Shown piece by piece: positions 46,366 to 57,195 of a stretch of 64,000 nucleotides of DNA. The notes below the pieces were generated by a model. It worked only from the letters and a program-made list of their open reading frames with translations, searched no databases and was not told where the DNA came from. Made by a program: the position numbers and the translations under genes. Position 1 is the stretch's first letter, and each line of letters opens with the position of its first letter. The stretch is from an uncultured Ruthenibacterium sp. (lineage in GTDB: Bacteria; Bacillota; Clostridia; Oscillospirales; Ruminococcaceae): NCBI GenBank assembly GCA_944386565.1, contig CALXBO010000003.1, forward strand, positions 1-64,000. The letters run 5' to 3'.

Positions 46366-48204
46366 ATGTGTGGATTTGTCGGATTCACCGGCATGACAAA
46401 CGACCGCGAACGCGACCTCTCGCGCATGATGGACCGCATCGTGCACCGCGGCCCGGACATGGGCGGTATGTATTTTGACCGCGACGTGGCGCTCGGCTTC
46501 CGGCGCCTGTCCATCCTCGATCTGTCCGAGGCGGGCGCGCAGCCGATGAAGAGCGAGGACGGCAACGTCGTCGTCGTGTTCAACGGCGAGATCTACAACT
46601 TCCAGTCCCTGCGCGCGGAACTCGAGGCGCAGGGCCACACCTTCCACTGCGGCGCGGACACCGAGGTGCTCGTGCACGGCTATGAGGAGTGGGGCGACGA
46701 CCTCGTGTACCGCCTGCGCGGCATGTACGCGTTCGTCATCTGGGACAAACAGCGCCGCCGCCTGATGGGCGCGCGCGACATCTTCGGCATCAAGCCGTTC
46801 TACTACTATCCCATCGCGGACGGCGGGATGATCTTCGGCAGCGAGATCAAGAGCTTCCTCGACCACCCGAAGTTCGTGAAGGAAGTCAACCCGGACGCGC
46901 TGCTGCCGTATCTGACGCTGCAGTACTCCGCCACCGAGGAGACGTTCTTCAAGGGCGTGTACAAGCTGCCCGCGGCGCATTATTTCACGCTCGAGGACGG
47001 CAAGATGACCGTCAAGCGCTACTGGGACTGCACGTTCAAGGAGCAGCGCACCGATTTTGAGACGTGCGCCGAAAAGCTCGACGGCGTCGTGCACGAGTCC
47101 GTCGCGGCGCACCGCATCGCGGACGTGGAGGTCGGCGCGTTCCTCTCGGGCGGCGTCGATTCCAGCTACATTGCCGCGTGTCTGATGCCGGACGACACGT
47201 TCTCCGTCGGCTTCGAGCAGCACAAGTTCAACGAGACGAACTACGCCGCCGAGCTCAGCGAAAAACTCGGCATCACGAACATCCGCAAGCTCATCACGGC
47301 CGACGAGTGCTTCGGCGCGTTCTCCGACATCCAGTACCACATGGACGAGCCGCAGTCGAACCCGTCGAGCGTGCCGCTGTGGTTTCTGGCAAAGCTCGCG
47401 CGCGAACACGTGACGGTCGTTCTCTCGGGCGAGGGCGCGGACGAGCTGTTCGCGGGCTATGAGTGGTACGGCGACACGCCCGCGATGGAGAAGTTCAAAA
47501 AGACGCCGCTCGGCGTGCGCCGCGCGGCCGCGTCCGTCGCGAAGCACCTGCCGTACTTCAAGGGCAAGAACTTCCTGCTCAAGTGTTCCGAGCGCCCGGA
47601 GGACTACTTCCTCGGCCAGGCGCTCGTGTTCCCGGAAGCGGAGGCCGCCGCTGTCGTGAAACCCAGGTACAGCCACGGCCCGCACCCGCACGAGATGGCC
47701 GCGAAGTACTACGCCCGCGTCAAGGACGCCGACGAGGTCACGAAAAAGCAGTACCTCGACATGAACATGTGGCTGCCCGGCGACATCCTTCTGAAAGCCG
47801 ACAAGATGTGCATGGCGCACAGCCTCGAGCTGCGCGTGCCGTTCCTCGACAAGGAGGTCATGGCGTTCGCGGGCACCGTCCCGACGGACTACCGCATCCA
47901 GGGCACGCACACGAAAGTCGTGTTCCGCCACGCGGCGAACAAGTCGCTGCCGGACGAGTGGGCCAACCGCCCGAAGAAGGGCTTCCCGGTGCCCATCCGC
48001 TTCTGGCTGCGCGAGCAGAAATACTACGATATCGTCAAGGGATACTTCACCGCCCCGTATGCGTCGGAATTCTTCGACACGGACGCGCTGATGAAGCTGC
48101 TTGACGACCACTTCCACGAGAAAGCCAACAACCAGCGCAAGATCTGGACGGTGTTCACGTTCCTCGTCTGGTACGAGCGCTTCTTTGTGAAGGAGAACGC
48201 GTGA
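46366..48204 (+). CDS. asnB: Asparagine synthase (glutamine-hydrolysing)
   Basis: Two-domain amidotransferase of 612 residues. After Met removal Cys2 (MCGFVGF) is the glutaminase nucleophile; HRGPD, FNGEIYN and FGIKPFYYY follow. The synthetase domain has the pyrophosphate loop LSGGVDSS and the conserved SGEGADELFAGYEWYG. The ATG at 46366 gives the required N-terminal Cys; an earlier ATG at 46345 would not. It may make L-Asn. By analogy with AsnH of Lactococcus it could instead amidate D-Asp attached to peptidoglycan precursors, which the neighbours favour. It ends in a GTGA overlap with the M50 gene. Confidence 0.92.
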   Translation: MCGFVGFTGMTNDRERDLSRMMDRIVHRGPDMGGMYFDRDVALGFRRLSILDLSEAGAQPMKSEDGNVVVVFNGEIYNFQSLRAELEAQGHTFHCGADTEVLVHGYEEWGDDLVYRLRGMYAFVIWDKQRRRLMGARDIFGIKPFYYYPIADGGMIFGSEIKSFLDHPKFVKEVNPDALLPYLTLQYSATEETFFKGVYKLPAAHYFTLEDGKMTVKRYWDCTFKEQRTDFETCAEKLDGVVHESVAAHRIADVEVGAFLSGGVDSSYIAACLMPDDTFSVGFEQHKFNETNYAAELSEKLGITNIRKLITADECFGAFSDIQYHMDEPQSNPSSVPLWFLAKLAREHVTVVLSGEGADELFAGYEWYGDTPAMEKFKKTPLGVRRAAASVAKHLPYFKGKNFLLKCSERPEDYFLGQALVFPEAEAAAVVKPRYSHGPHPHEMAAKYYARVKDADEVTKKQYLDMNMWLPGDILLKADKMCMAHSLELRVPFLDKEVMAFAGTVPTDYRIQGTHTKVVFRHAANKSLPDEWANRPKKGFPVPIRFWLREQKYYDIVKGYFTAPYASEFFDTDALMKLLDDHFHEKANNQRKIWTVFTFLVWYERFFVKENA

Positions 48205-49295
48205 AGAAACAACGCAAAAAGTATCCGCTCTCGGCGCACCTCATCGCCATCGCGCTCGGCATTGTTGCCGGCGCGGCCATCGGGCTTGCCATCGGGCCGC
48301 TGATCGACGCGCTCGGCACGAGCCCGGGGCAGTCGCTTCTGATCCTCGGCGCGGCGCTCGTCGCGCTCGTCGTCGTGTGGAACCTCACGGTCGTCGTCCA
48401 CGAGGCGGGGCACCTTGTGTTCGGCCTTGCGACGGGCTGGCGCTTCGTGTCGTTCCGCATCGGCCGCCGCATCTTCGTGCGCAAGGACGGCAAAATGACG
48501 CTGCGGCGCTACACCATCCCCGGAACGGGCGGCCAGTGCCTGATGGAGCCGCCGTCGGATGAGCCGCCATATTTTCTCTACAACTTCGGAGGCCCCTTCG
48601 TGAACCTTCTGCAGGGGCTGTTGCTCCTTGTGCCCGCGTCCGGGTTTGTGCGCGTTCTGTGCGTGGAGGCCGGGGCGCTCGGGCTTCTGGTGGGCGTGAT
48701 GAACCTCATCCCGTTTCGACGTCTGCCGACGGACGGCGGCAACCTGCGCCGCCTGAAACAGAATCCGGCCGCGCGCCGCGCGCTCGTCACGATGATGCGC
48801 GTCAACGCCATCCTGACGCGCGGCGGCTCGATGCGCGACGTCCCCGCCGAGTGGCTGCCGGACGGCGCGCCCGCGGACGGGGAGGACCCGCTCGTGCTGT
48901 CGGACTACATCGCGGCCGCCGACCGCACGCTCGCGCTCGGCGACCGGGAGGGTGCGCTCGCGCGCTATACCTATCTTCTCGAGCACTGCCCGCAGATGTA
49001 CAATGTACATAAGAACGAAGTCGCCTGCTACGCGCTGATGCTCGAATACCTGCTGCACGGGAATACGGAAAAAGCGAAAGAGCTCGACACGAAGGAGCTG
49101 CGCAGCTACGAGAAATCGACGGCGCTGTATCCGTCGCGCGCCGCGCTCGCCTATGCCCGCGCCCGCGCGAACGGGGAGACGGGCGAAAAGGAGCTCGCCG
49201 CGTTCGGCAAAGCGGCTGCGGGCACGCCGTATCCCGGCGACGCGGCCGACCTCAGGCGGATGCTCGCGGAAGTGTTCGCGCCCGCCGCTTCCTGA
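48201..49295 (+). CDS. M50 family membrane metalloprotease-like protein with helical C-terminal domain
   Basis: A 364-residue membrane protein. Two N-terminal hydrophobic segments lead to a membrane zinc motif HEAGH (about residues 67-71). A further helix carries LPTDGG near 175, the expected third ligand region of site-2-protease-like enzymes. The last ~150 residues are soluble and TPR-like (DYIAAADRTLALGDREGALARY-type helices). The GTG start overlaps the asnB stop as GTGA, with GAAGGAGA upstream. Its substrate is unknown; coupling to the cell-wall-like operon could mean envelope sensing. Confidence 0.8.
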   Translation: MKKQRKKYPLSAHLIAIALGIVAGAAIGLAIGPLIDALGTSPGQSLLILGAALVALVVVWNLTVVVHEAGHLVFGLATGWRFVSFRIGRRIFVRKDGKMTLRRYTIPGTGGQCLMEPPSDEPPYFLYNFGGPFVNLLQGLLLLVPASGFVRVLCVEAGALGLLVGVMNLIPFRRLPTDGGNLRRLKQNPAARRALVTMMRVNAILTRGGSMRDVPAEWLPDGAPADGEDPLVLSDYIAAADRTLALGDREGALARYTYLLEHCPQMYNVHKNEVACYALMLEYLLHGNTEKAKELDTKELRSYEKSTALYPSRAALAYARARANGETGEKELAAFGKAAAGTPYPGDAADLRRMLAEVFAPAAS

Positions 49296-49358
49296 TGTTT
49301 CGTCATGTTTATCATCGGCGCGTTCCATTCGCGCGCCGTTAAGAGAGGAATCTTGCAT

Positions 49359-51341
49359 ATGGAAAACAAAAAGTATTACATCACCACTCCCATCTACTAT
49401 CCCAGCGACAAGCTGCACATCGGCCACAGCTACACGACCGTGGCGTGTGACGCGCTGGCGCGCTACAAGCGCATGCAGGGCTACGACGTCATGTTCCTGA
49501 CGGGAACGGACGAGCACGGCCAGAAGATTCAGGACAAGGCCGCCGCGAAAGGCGTTACGCCGCAGCAGTACGTCAACGAGATCGTCGCGTCCATCAAGGA
49601 GCTGTGGAAGCTGATGAACATCTCGAACGACCGCTTCATCCGCACCACCGATCCCTACCACGTTGAGACCGTGCAGAAGATCTTCCGCAAGCTGTACGAG
49701 AACGGTGACATCTACAAGGGATGCTACAAGGGCCACTACTGCAAGCCGTGCGAGAGTTTCTGGACGGACAGCCAGCTCAAGGACGGCAAGTGCCCGGACT
49801 GCGGCGGCGATGTGTACGAGGCCGAGGAAGAGGCCTACTTCTTCAAGACGAGCAAATACGCCGACCGTCTTTTGAAACTCTACGAGGACGTGCCCGACTT
49901 TATCCAGCCGGAGTCCCGCAAGAACGAGATGATCGCGTTCATCAATCAGGGCCTGCAGGACACGTGCGTCTCCCGCACGAGCGTCAAGTGGGGCATTCCC
50001 GTTGACTTCGACCCCGCGCACACCGTCTACGTCTGGGTGGACGCGCTGTCGAACTACATCTCGGCGCTCGGCTACGGCAACGAGCAGTATCACGACTACG
50101 ACAAGTACTGGCCCGCCGACATCCACATGGTGGGCAAGGAGATCCTTCGTTTCCACACGATCATCTGGCCCGCGATGCTGATGGCGCTCGATCTGCCCCT
50201 GCCGCGCCGCGTGTTCGGCCACGGCTGGCTGCTGCTCGACGGCGGCAAGATGTCGAAGTCGAAGGGTAACGTCGTCGACCCGGTCGTGCTGTGCGAGCGC
50301 TACGGCGTGGACGCCATCCGCTACTTCCTGCTGCGTGAGATTCCGTTCGGCAACGACGGTGTGTTCTCGAACGAGGCGCTGATCGCGCGCATCAACTCCG
50401 ATCTCGCGAACGATCTGGGCAACCTGCTGTCCCGCACGGTCGCGATGGTGGAGAAGTACTTCGGCGGCACGCTGCCCGAAGAGCGCGAGGCGGGCGAGTT
50501 CGACGACGACCTCGCGGCCGTCATCTCCGCGATGCCGGAGAAGGTCACGAAGTGCATGGACGATCTGCTCATCCCGCAGGCGCTGGCCGAGATCTTCAAG
50601 GGCATCCAGCGCGCGAACAAGTACATCGACGAGACCGCCCCGTGGGTGCTGGCGAAGGACGAGGCGAAGCGCCCGCGTCTGGCGATGGTGCTGTACAACC
50701 TGTGCGAGTCGCTGCGCTATGTCGCGACGCTGCTCGCGCCGTTCCTGCCGTCCACGACGCCGAAGATGGCCGAGCAGCTCGGTCTCGACGCCGCGGGCCT
50801 GACGTACGACGCGCTCGGCGGATTCGGCGCGCACGGCACGTACACGGTGCACAAGGGCGACGCGCTCTTCCCGCGCATCGACGCGGAGAAGGAGCTCGCG
50901 GAGCTGCACGCCGCCGAAGAGGCGAAGAAGGCCGCGGCGGAAGCCAAGGCCGCGAAGGCGCAGCAGCCCGCCGCGCCCGAAGCTGCGGCCGAGCCCATCG
51001 AGCATCAGCCGGAGATCTCCTTCGATGATTTCTGCCGCGTGGAGATGCGCGTGGCGCGCGTTCTGTCGTGCGAGAATATGAAGGAGAGCAAGAAGCTCTT
51101 GAAAATCACCGTGTTCGACGGTGAGCGCGAGCGTCTCATCCTCTCCGGCATTGCCAAGTGGTACAAGCCCGAGGACCTCATCGGCAAGAACGTCGGCATC
51201 GTTGCGAACCTCGCGCCGCGTCCCATGATGAAGGGCAAGTACGTCAGCGAGGGCATGATCATGGCCGCCGACACCGACGACGGCGGCGCGTCCGTCATGT
51301 TCTTCCCGTCCGACGTCCGTCCCGGCAGCGGCATTCATTAA
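49359..51341 (+). CDS. metG: Methionyl-tRNA synthetase
   Basis: Class I synthetase that charges tRNA-Met, 660 residues. HIGH motif at residues 20-23, a zinc-binding knuckle (CKPCESFW...CPDC), KMSKS near residue 297, the anticodon-binding helical domain, then an Ala/Lys-rich linker and a C-terminal EMAP/Trbp111-type tRNA-binding domain from about residue 552 (FDDFCRVEMRVARVL). The ATG at 49359 follows AGAGAGG; the frame extends upstream without a better start. It is apparently transcribed separately from the upstream operon or by read-through. Confidence 0.95.
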   Translation: MENKKYYITTPIYYPSDKLHIGHSYTTVACDALARYKRMQGYDVMFLTGTDEHGQKIQDKAAAKGVTPQQYVNEIVASIKELWKLMNISNDRFIRTTDPYHVETVQKIFRKLYENGDIYKGCYKGHYCKPCESFWTDSQLKDGKCPDCGGDVYEAEEEAYFFKTSKYADRLLKLYEDVPDFIQPESRKNEMIAFINQGLQDTCVSRTSVKWGIPVDFDPAHTVYVWVDALSNYISALGYGNEQYHDYDKYWPADIHMVGKEILRFHTIIWPAMLMALDLPLPRRVFGHGWLLLDGGKMSKSKGNVVDPVVLCERYGVDAIRYFLLREIPFGNDGVFSNEALIARINSDLANDLGNLLSRTVAMVEKYFGGTLPEEREAGEFDDDLAAVISAMPEKVTKCMDDLLIPQALAEIFKGIQRANKYIDETAPWVLAKDEAKRPRLAMVLYNLCESLRYVATLLAPFLPSTTPKMAEQLGLDAAGLTYDALGGFGAHGTYTVHKGDALFPRIDAEKELAELHAAEEAKKAAAEAKAAKAQQPAAPEAAAEPIEHQPEISFDDFCRVEMRVARVLSCENMKESKKLLKITVFDGERERLILSGIAKWYKPEDLIGKNVGIVANLAPRPMMKGKYVSEGMIMAADTDDGGASVMFFPSDVRPGSGIH

Positions 51342-51358
51342 ACATGCGCAGGCTATCC

Positions 51359-51463
51359 TCTGTCGCCGTCCCCAGCGGGCGGGGAGAGACGCGTGCCCCG
51401 AAGCCTATCTGCTGATTTTGACAGGCCGTCTTCCTCTCTGTCACCGTCCCCAGCGGGCGGGGG
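51359..51463 (+). repeat. 27-base direct repeat pair
   Basis: The 27 bases beginning CTCTGTCGCCGTCCCC occur at 51359-51385 and again at 51437-51463 with one mismatch (G/A). The unit also contains a small palindrome (CCCC-AGC-GGGCGGGG). They lie next to the palindromic element at 51471. Confidence 0.8.
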
Positions 51464-51470
51464 CAAAATG

Positions 51471-51515
51471 CCTCCCCTATAAGGGGAGGTGCCCCGAAGG
51501 GGCGGAGGGGTGGAC
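51471..51515. repeat. Palindromic intergenic repeat, single unit
   Basis: GCCTCCCCTATAAGGGGAGG is followed by a CCCCGAAGGGGCGGAGGGGTG block. It matches the left unit of the element at 33181-33313 with a few changes, including compensatory ones in the stems (GGCCCGAAGGGCC versus GCCCCGAAGGGGC). Non-coding. Confidence 0.78.
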
Positions 51516-51542
51516 TTGCCCCGAAAAGAATGCACACAACAC

Positions 51543-51580
51543 AAAAACCCCCGTGCTCCTTGCGGAGCGCGGGGGTTTTC
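51543..51580 (-). terminator. clpB: Terminator of clpB (minus strand)
   Basis: Minus-strand AAAACCCCCGCGCTCC pairs with GGAGCACGGGGGTTTT across GCAA, then T; one mismatch in the stem. Confidence 0.85.
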
Positions 51581-51590
51581 TGTTGAAATC

Positions 51591-54188
<2,598 letters not shown>

Positions 54189-54227
54189 GGCAAGTCACTC
54201 CTCTTGTTGTCAGGTATCAGATCACGC

Positions 54228-54878
54228 TCAGAGCTGCGCCGTCACGGCGTCGAGGTTCTTCGCGTATACATTCTCCACGGCGCGCACAGCGGCTTCGGGA
54301 GAAGAAAGATTGTCGAAATAGGTTTTGAGGCAGGCGTCGAACAGCCGGACGTAGTTCGCGATGGCCTCGCCCGCCTGTTCGGGCGTCGTGTCGCACGGCG
54401 TGCGCAGGCGGCGGGAAAAACGGCCGTCCGCGATGTCGTACGAGCGCTGCGGGCCGGGCAGATACGCCGCCTCGAGCTTGGCCCAAAAGCGGAAGAACTG
54501 CGCCAGATACAAGATCAGCGCCGGGCTCTGCGTGCGCAGCTGCGCGCGGAGTTCGCCCATCTCCTCGCCTGCCGAGCGGTACAGCTCCACACTGTACCGC
54601 ACGCTCGGATTGTATTTATATTGAAGCGCGCTGCGCAGCGTCAGCATCGCGTCTGTGGAGGAGGCGAGCATCGGCTGGAGCACGCTCTGTGTCCCCAGAA
54701 CTTCGTTCACCGCGTCGAAAATCGAGCGGATGTACTGTTCCGGCGTCGTCATCTGTGTGTATTCCGCCAGAATGCGGTTGATCATATTGGAACGGCTCGT
54801 GCCCTCGCGGGCGGCGATGCGGTCGATCGCGGCCACCACGTCGTCCATCAGCACGAGGCTGTAAACGCTCTTTTGCAT
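54228..54878 (-). CDS. Ribbon-helix-helix domain protein upstream of clpB
   Basis: A 216-residue protein. Residues ~1-42 look like a CopG/MetJ-type ribbon-helix-helix (SVYSLVLMDDVVAAIDRIA then GTSRSNMINRILAEY). The remaining ~170 residues are helical and of no family I recognise, with a Trp/Phe-rich block AQFFRFWAKLEAAYLP. It has a near-consensus promoter and no terminator before clpB, so the two are probably co-transcribed. A role as regulator of the unit is possible but unproven. Confidence 0.7.
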   Translation of the reverse strand: MQKSVYSLVLMDDVVAAIDRIAAREGTSRSNMINRILAEYTQMTTPEQYIRSIFDAVNEVLGTQSVLQPMLASSTDAMLTLRSALQYKYNPSVRYSVELYRSAGEEMGELRAQLRTQSPALILYLAQFFRFWAKLEAAYLPGPQRSYDIADGRFSRRLRTPCDTTPEQAGEAIANYVRLFDACLKTYFDNLSSPEAAVRAVENVYAKNLDAVTAQL

Positions 54879-54902
54879 GGGTCATCCATCCTTTCGATCA
54901 AA

Positions 54903-54931
54903 ATTGTATCACAGCTAGAATAATTTGTCAA
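54903..54931 (-). promoter_or_regulatory. Promoter of the RHH-clpB operon
   Basis: Minus-strand TTGACA (54931-54926), 17-base spacer, TACAAT (54908-54903). Near-consensus vegetative promoter, unusual for a pure heat-shock unit. Confidence 0.82.
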
Positions 54932-55008
54932 GCGAATTATATAATATTTTTTACGAGTTTTTGCGGGCAGGAGATCGCCCGTGCCTACAGTATGCCGCAG
55001 ACAGGCAC

Positions 55009-55035
55009 AAAAAAACCGCCGCAGAACGCGGCGGT
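55009..55035 (-). terminator. Terminator of the membrane-protein gene (minus strand)
   Basis: Minus-strand CCGCCGC-GTTCT-GCGGCGG followed by seven T. Confidence 0.88.
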
Positions 55036-55053
55036 AAACAAATCCGGAATATC

Positions 55054-55902
55054 TCAGGCGTCGGTGCGATCGGCCGGAGTCTCCGGGGCGGCGGCAGCGG
55101 CCTCGGCTTCACGCTGGGCGTCGCGCTCGCGCTGGCGCTCAGCAATGCTGAACGCACCGTCCAGCACAGGCCAGACCCACTGACCGTAGCCCAGCAGGAC
55201 GATGTTGTGGAAGCCGATCAGGAAGAACAGCGGCCAGAAGGGGATGGGCAGGAACAGAACGGCCGCGGCGTAGGGCACGAGGATGAACAGCGTTCCCGGC
55301 AGCGTGCGCTTGAGGTAGCCGAACAGAAGGAAGAGGCTGTTTTTGATCATCGTGGGAATGTCCATCGTGAGGTAGATCATCTGCGCAAAGCACAGCATCC
55401 CGCAGCCGGTGCACAGCAGCATGCCGAGAATGGCCATGCCCAGCACGACGGCGTTGAACTGCGTGCCGGAGAACAGCATGAACACGAGGCTCGAGCACTC
55501 AATGCCCAGCAGCGCGAACATCAGCACGCCGATGACGCGCGCCTGCTTGGCGTTGTCCTTCCAGGCCTTTTTGTAGTCGTGCCACGCGAAGCCCGGGATG
55601 TCGCGCACGGCCTTGAACGTCACCGCCGTCTGCGCGGCGACCGCCATGCCGGCCAGCATGGACGAAAGCACGTACAGCACCGCGCCGATCAGCATCGGGA
55701 TCAGGTATCCGAGAAACGCGTAGATCACCGTCACGGAAAAGACCAGCGGAACAAAGCACAGCATCGTGACGAAGCCGGTGCGCCACAGCGGCGCATAATC
55801 GCGCGTGAGCATTTCAAAAAAGCGGGGGATTCCCTTTTTGGGCGGCGCGTCTTTCGGAACGCCGGGCCCCGGACGATTGTAATTACCACCAAACAAACCC
55901 AT
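55054..55902 (-). CDS. Membrane protein, possibly DUF624/YesL-like
   Basis: A 282-residue protein with a soluble N-terminus (Gly/Pro/Asn-rich, ~1-30), about six membrane helices between residues 45 and 235, and an acidic Ala/Glu-rich tail. The layout and the YAPLWRTGFVTMLCFVPLVF-like first helix resemble DUF624 (YesL) proteins, but the match is by feel only. It is monocistronic with its own promoter, a palindrome near the start site and a terminator. Function unknown. Confidence 0.7.
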   Translation of the reverse strand: MGLFGGNYNRPGPGVPKDAPPKKGIPRFFEMLTRDYAPLWRTGFVTMLCFVPLVFSVTVIYAFLGYLIPMLIGAVLYVLSSMLAGMAVAAQTAVTFKAVRDIPGFAWHDYKKAWKDNAKQARVIGVLMFALLGIECSSLVFMLFSGTQFNAVVLGMAILGMLLCTGCGMLCFAQMIYLTMDIPTMIKNSLFLLFGYLKRTLPGTLFILVPYAAAVLFLPIPFWPLFFLIGFHNIVLLGYGQWVWPVLDGAFSIAERQRERDAQREAEAAAAAPETPADRTDA

Positions 55903-55921
55903 GAGAAGCGAGCCTCCGTTA

Positions 55922-55967
55922 TGATAAACTTATCACATATTATAATGCAGCCGGAGGGAAAACACAA
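55922..55967 (-). promoter_or_regulatory. Promoter with TGATAA-AC-TTATCA palindrome
   Basis: Minus-strand TTGTGT (55967-55962), 17-base spacer, TATAAT (55944-55939). A palindrome at 55922-55935 follows directly after the -10 box and would cover the start site, suggesting repression. Confidence 0.68.
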
Positions 55968-56044
55968 GCGCCCGGGGGTGAAAAAGAAGATGTTTCCGCC
56001 CCGCATTTTGTGCTATACTGGGAGAGTCGGAAGGGGGAGAGACG

Positions 56045-56968
56045 ATGCAGGTGTGCGGACGTTTCGCGCCGAGCCCGTCGGGGCGCATGCATCTCGGAAA
56101 CGCGGCCAGCGCGCTGGCCGCGTGGCTGTCGGCGCGCTCGCAGGGCGGAAAGATGGTATTCCGCATTGAGGACATCGACACCGCCCGCTGCCGCCCGGAA
56201 TACGCCCGGCAGCTCGCGGACGACCTGCGCTGGATGGGCCTTGACTGGGACGAGGGCGGCGACGTGCCCGGATACCGCCAGAGCGGGCGCGCGGCGGTGT
56301 ATGAGGACGCGCTCGCGCGCATCGCGCGGCAGGCGAAGGTCTACCCGTGCTGGTGTACGCGCGCCGAGCTGCACGCGGCCAGCGCGCCGCATGCGTCGGA
56401 CGGCACGCCGTTGTACTCCGGGCGATGCCGCAGCCTGAGTGACGAGGAGCGCGCCGCGCGCGCGGACAGACCCGCGGCGCTGCGCGTGGAAGTGCCGGAC
56501 GAAATGATCACATGGACGGACGGCCACTACGGCCCGCAAAAGGAAAACCTCGCACGCGAGTGCGGGGACTTCGTGCTCCGCCGCTCGGACGGGCTGTGGG
56601 CGTATCAGCTCGCCGTCACGGCCGACGACGCGGCGATGGGCGTCACGGAGGTCGTGCGCGGGCGCGACCTGCTGGGCTCGACGGCGCGGCAGATCTGGCT
56701 GCACCGCCTGCTCGGACACGAGCCGCCGCGCTACTGCCATCTGCCGCTGCTCACCGCGCCGGACGGCCGCAGGCTCTCCAAGCGCGAGCGGGACCTCGAC
56801 CTCGGCGCGCTGCGCGCGCGGTACAGCGCGCCGGAACTCGTCGGGCGCATCGCCGCGATGCTCGGCATCGGCGACGGCTCGCCCGCTGAGCCGCGGGACC
56901 TCATCCCCCTGTTTTCGTGGGACAAAATACCCCGGCAGGACATCGTCGTCCCGCCGGGGCTCATGTAG
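56045..56968 (+). CDS. gluQRS: Glutamyl-Q tRNA(Asp) synthetase
   Basis: Truncated GluRS paralogue that attaches glutamate to queuosine at position 34 of tRNA-Asp. The 307-residue length fits (no anticodon-binding domain). Motifs are GRFAPSPSGRMHLGN (HIGH-like), a zinc site CWCTRAE...YSGRC, and RRLSKRERD (KMSKS-like). GGGGGAGAGACG precedes the ATG. It is convergent with the small gene at 56973, with only 4 bases between. Confidence 0.9.
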   Translation: MQVCGRFAPSPSGRMHLGNAASALAAWLSARSQGGKMVFRIEDIDTARCRPEYARQLADDLRWMGLDWDEGGDVPGYRQSGRAAVYEDALARIARQAKVYPCWCTRAELHAASAPHASDGTPLYSGRCRSLSDEERAARADRPAALRVEVPDEMITWTDGHYGPQKENLARECGDFVLRRSDGLWAYQLAVTADDAAMGVTEVVRGRDLLGSTARQIWLHRLLGHEPPRYCHLPLLTAPDGRRLSKRERDLDLGALRARYSAPELVGRIAAMLGIGDGSPAEPRDLIPLFSWDKIPRQDIVVPPGLM

Positions 56969-56972
56969 TTTC

Positions 56973-57179
56973 TCATTGCGGAGGCTCAAAGCCGTAGGAG
57001 CGGTAAAACTCCGCGATGTCCTCCGGGCTGCGCACCGCGACGGCGCAGCGCAGTTCGCGGGTGACGCGGTCGCGGAAGCCGATCACCGCCTCGCCGGTGC
57101 AGATGCTCCGGTCGACGGAGATGTCCCCGCGCCCCATGCCCTGCGGCGGCGTGAGGCGCGGCTGCTTTTTCCGGAACAT
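56973..57179 (-). CDS. Small hypothetical protein
   Basis: A 68-residue basic protein (MFRKKQPRLTPPQGMGRGDI...) with a single Cys pair region (SICTGEAVIGF and RELRCAVAV). I recognise no family. It lies 16 bases downstream of the flavoprotein gene on the same strand and ends against gluQRS, so it appears to be the last gene of the lrp-flavoprotein unit. Confidence 0.6.
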   Translation of the reverse strand: MFRKKQPRLTPPQGMGRGDISVDRSICTGEAVIGFRDRVTRELRCAVAVRSPEDIAEFYRSYGFEPPQ

Positions 57180-57195
57180 ACGGCCACCTCCCGCG

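Noticed and set aside
51359..51463. 27-base repeat pair considered as CRISPR or phage attachment sites
   Set aside because: Only two copies, with no integrase, cas gene or inserted gene between them.
54879..54960. Search for CIRCE or CtsR boxes upstream of the clpB operon
   Set aside because: No TTAGCACTC/GAGTGCTAA pair and no GGTCAAA tandem was present.
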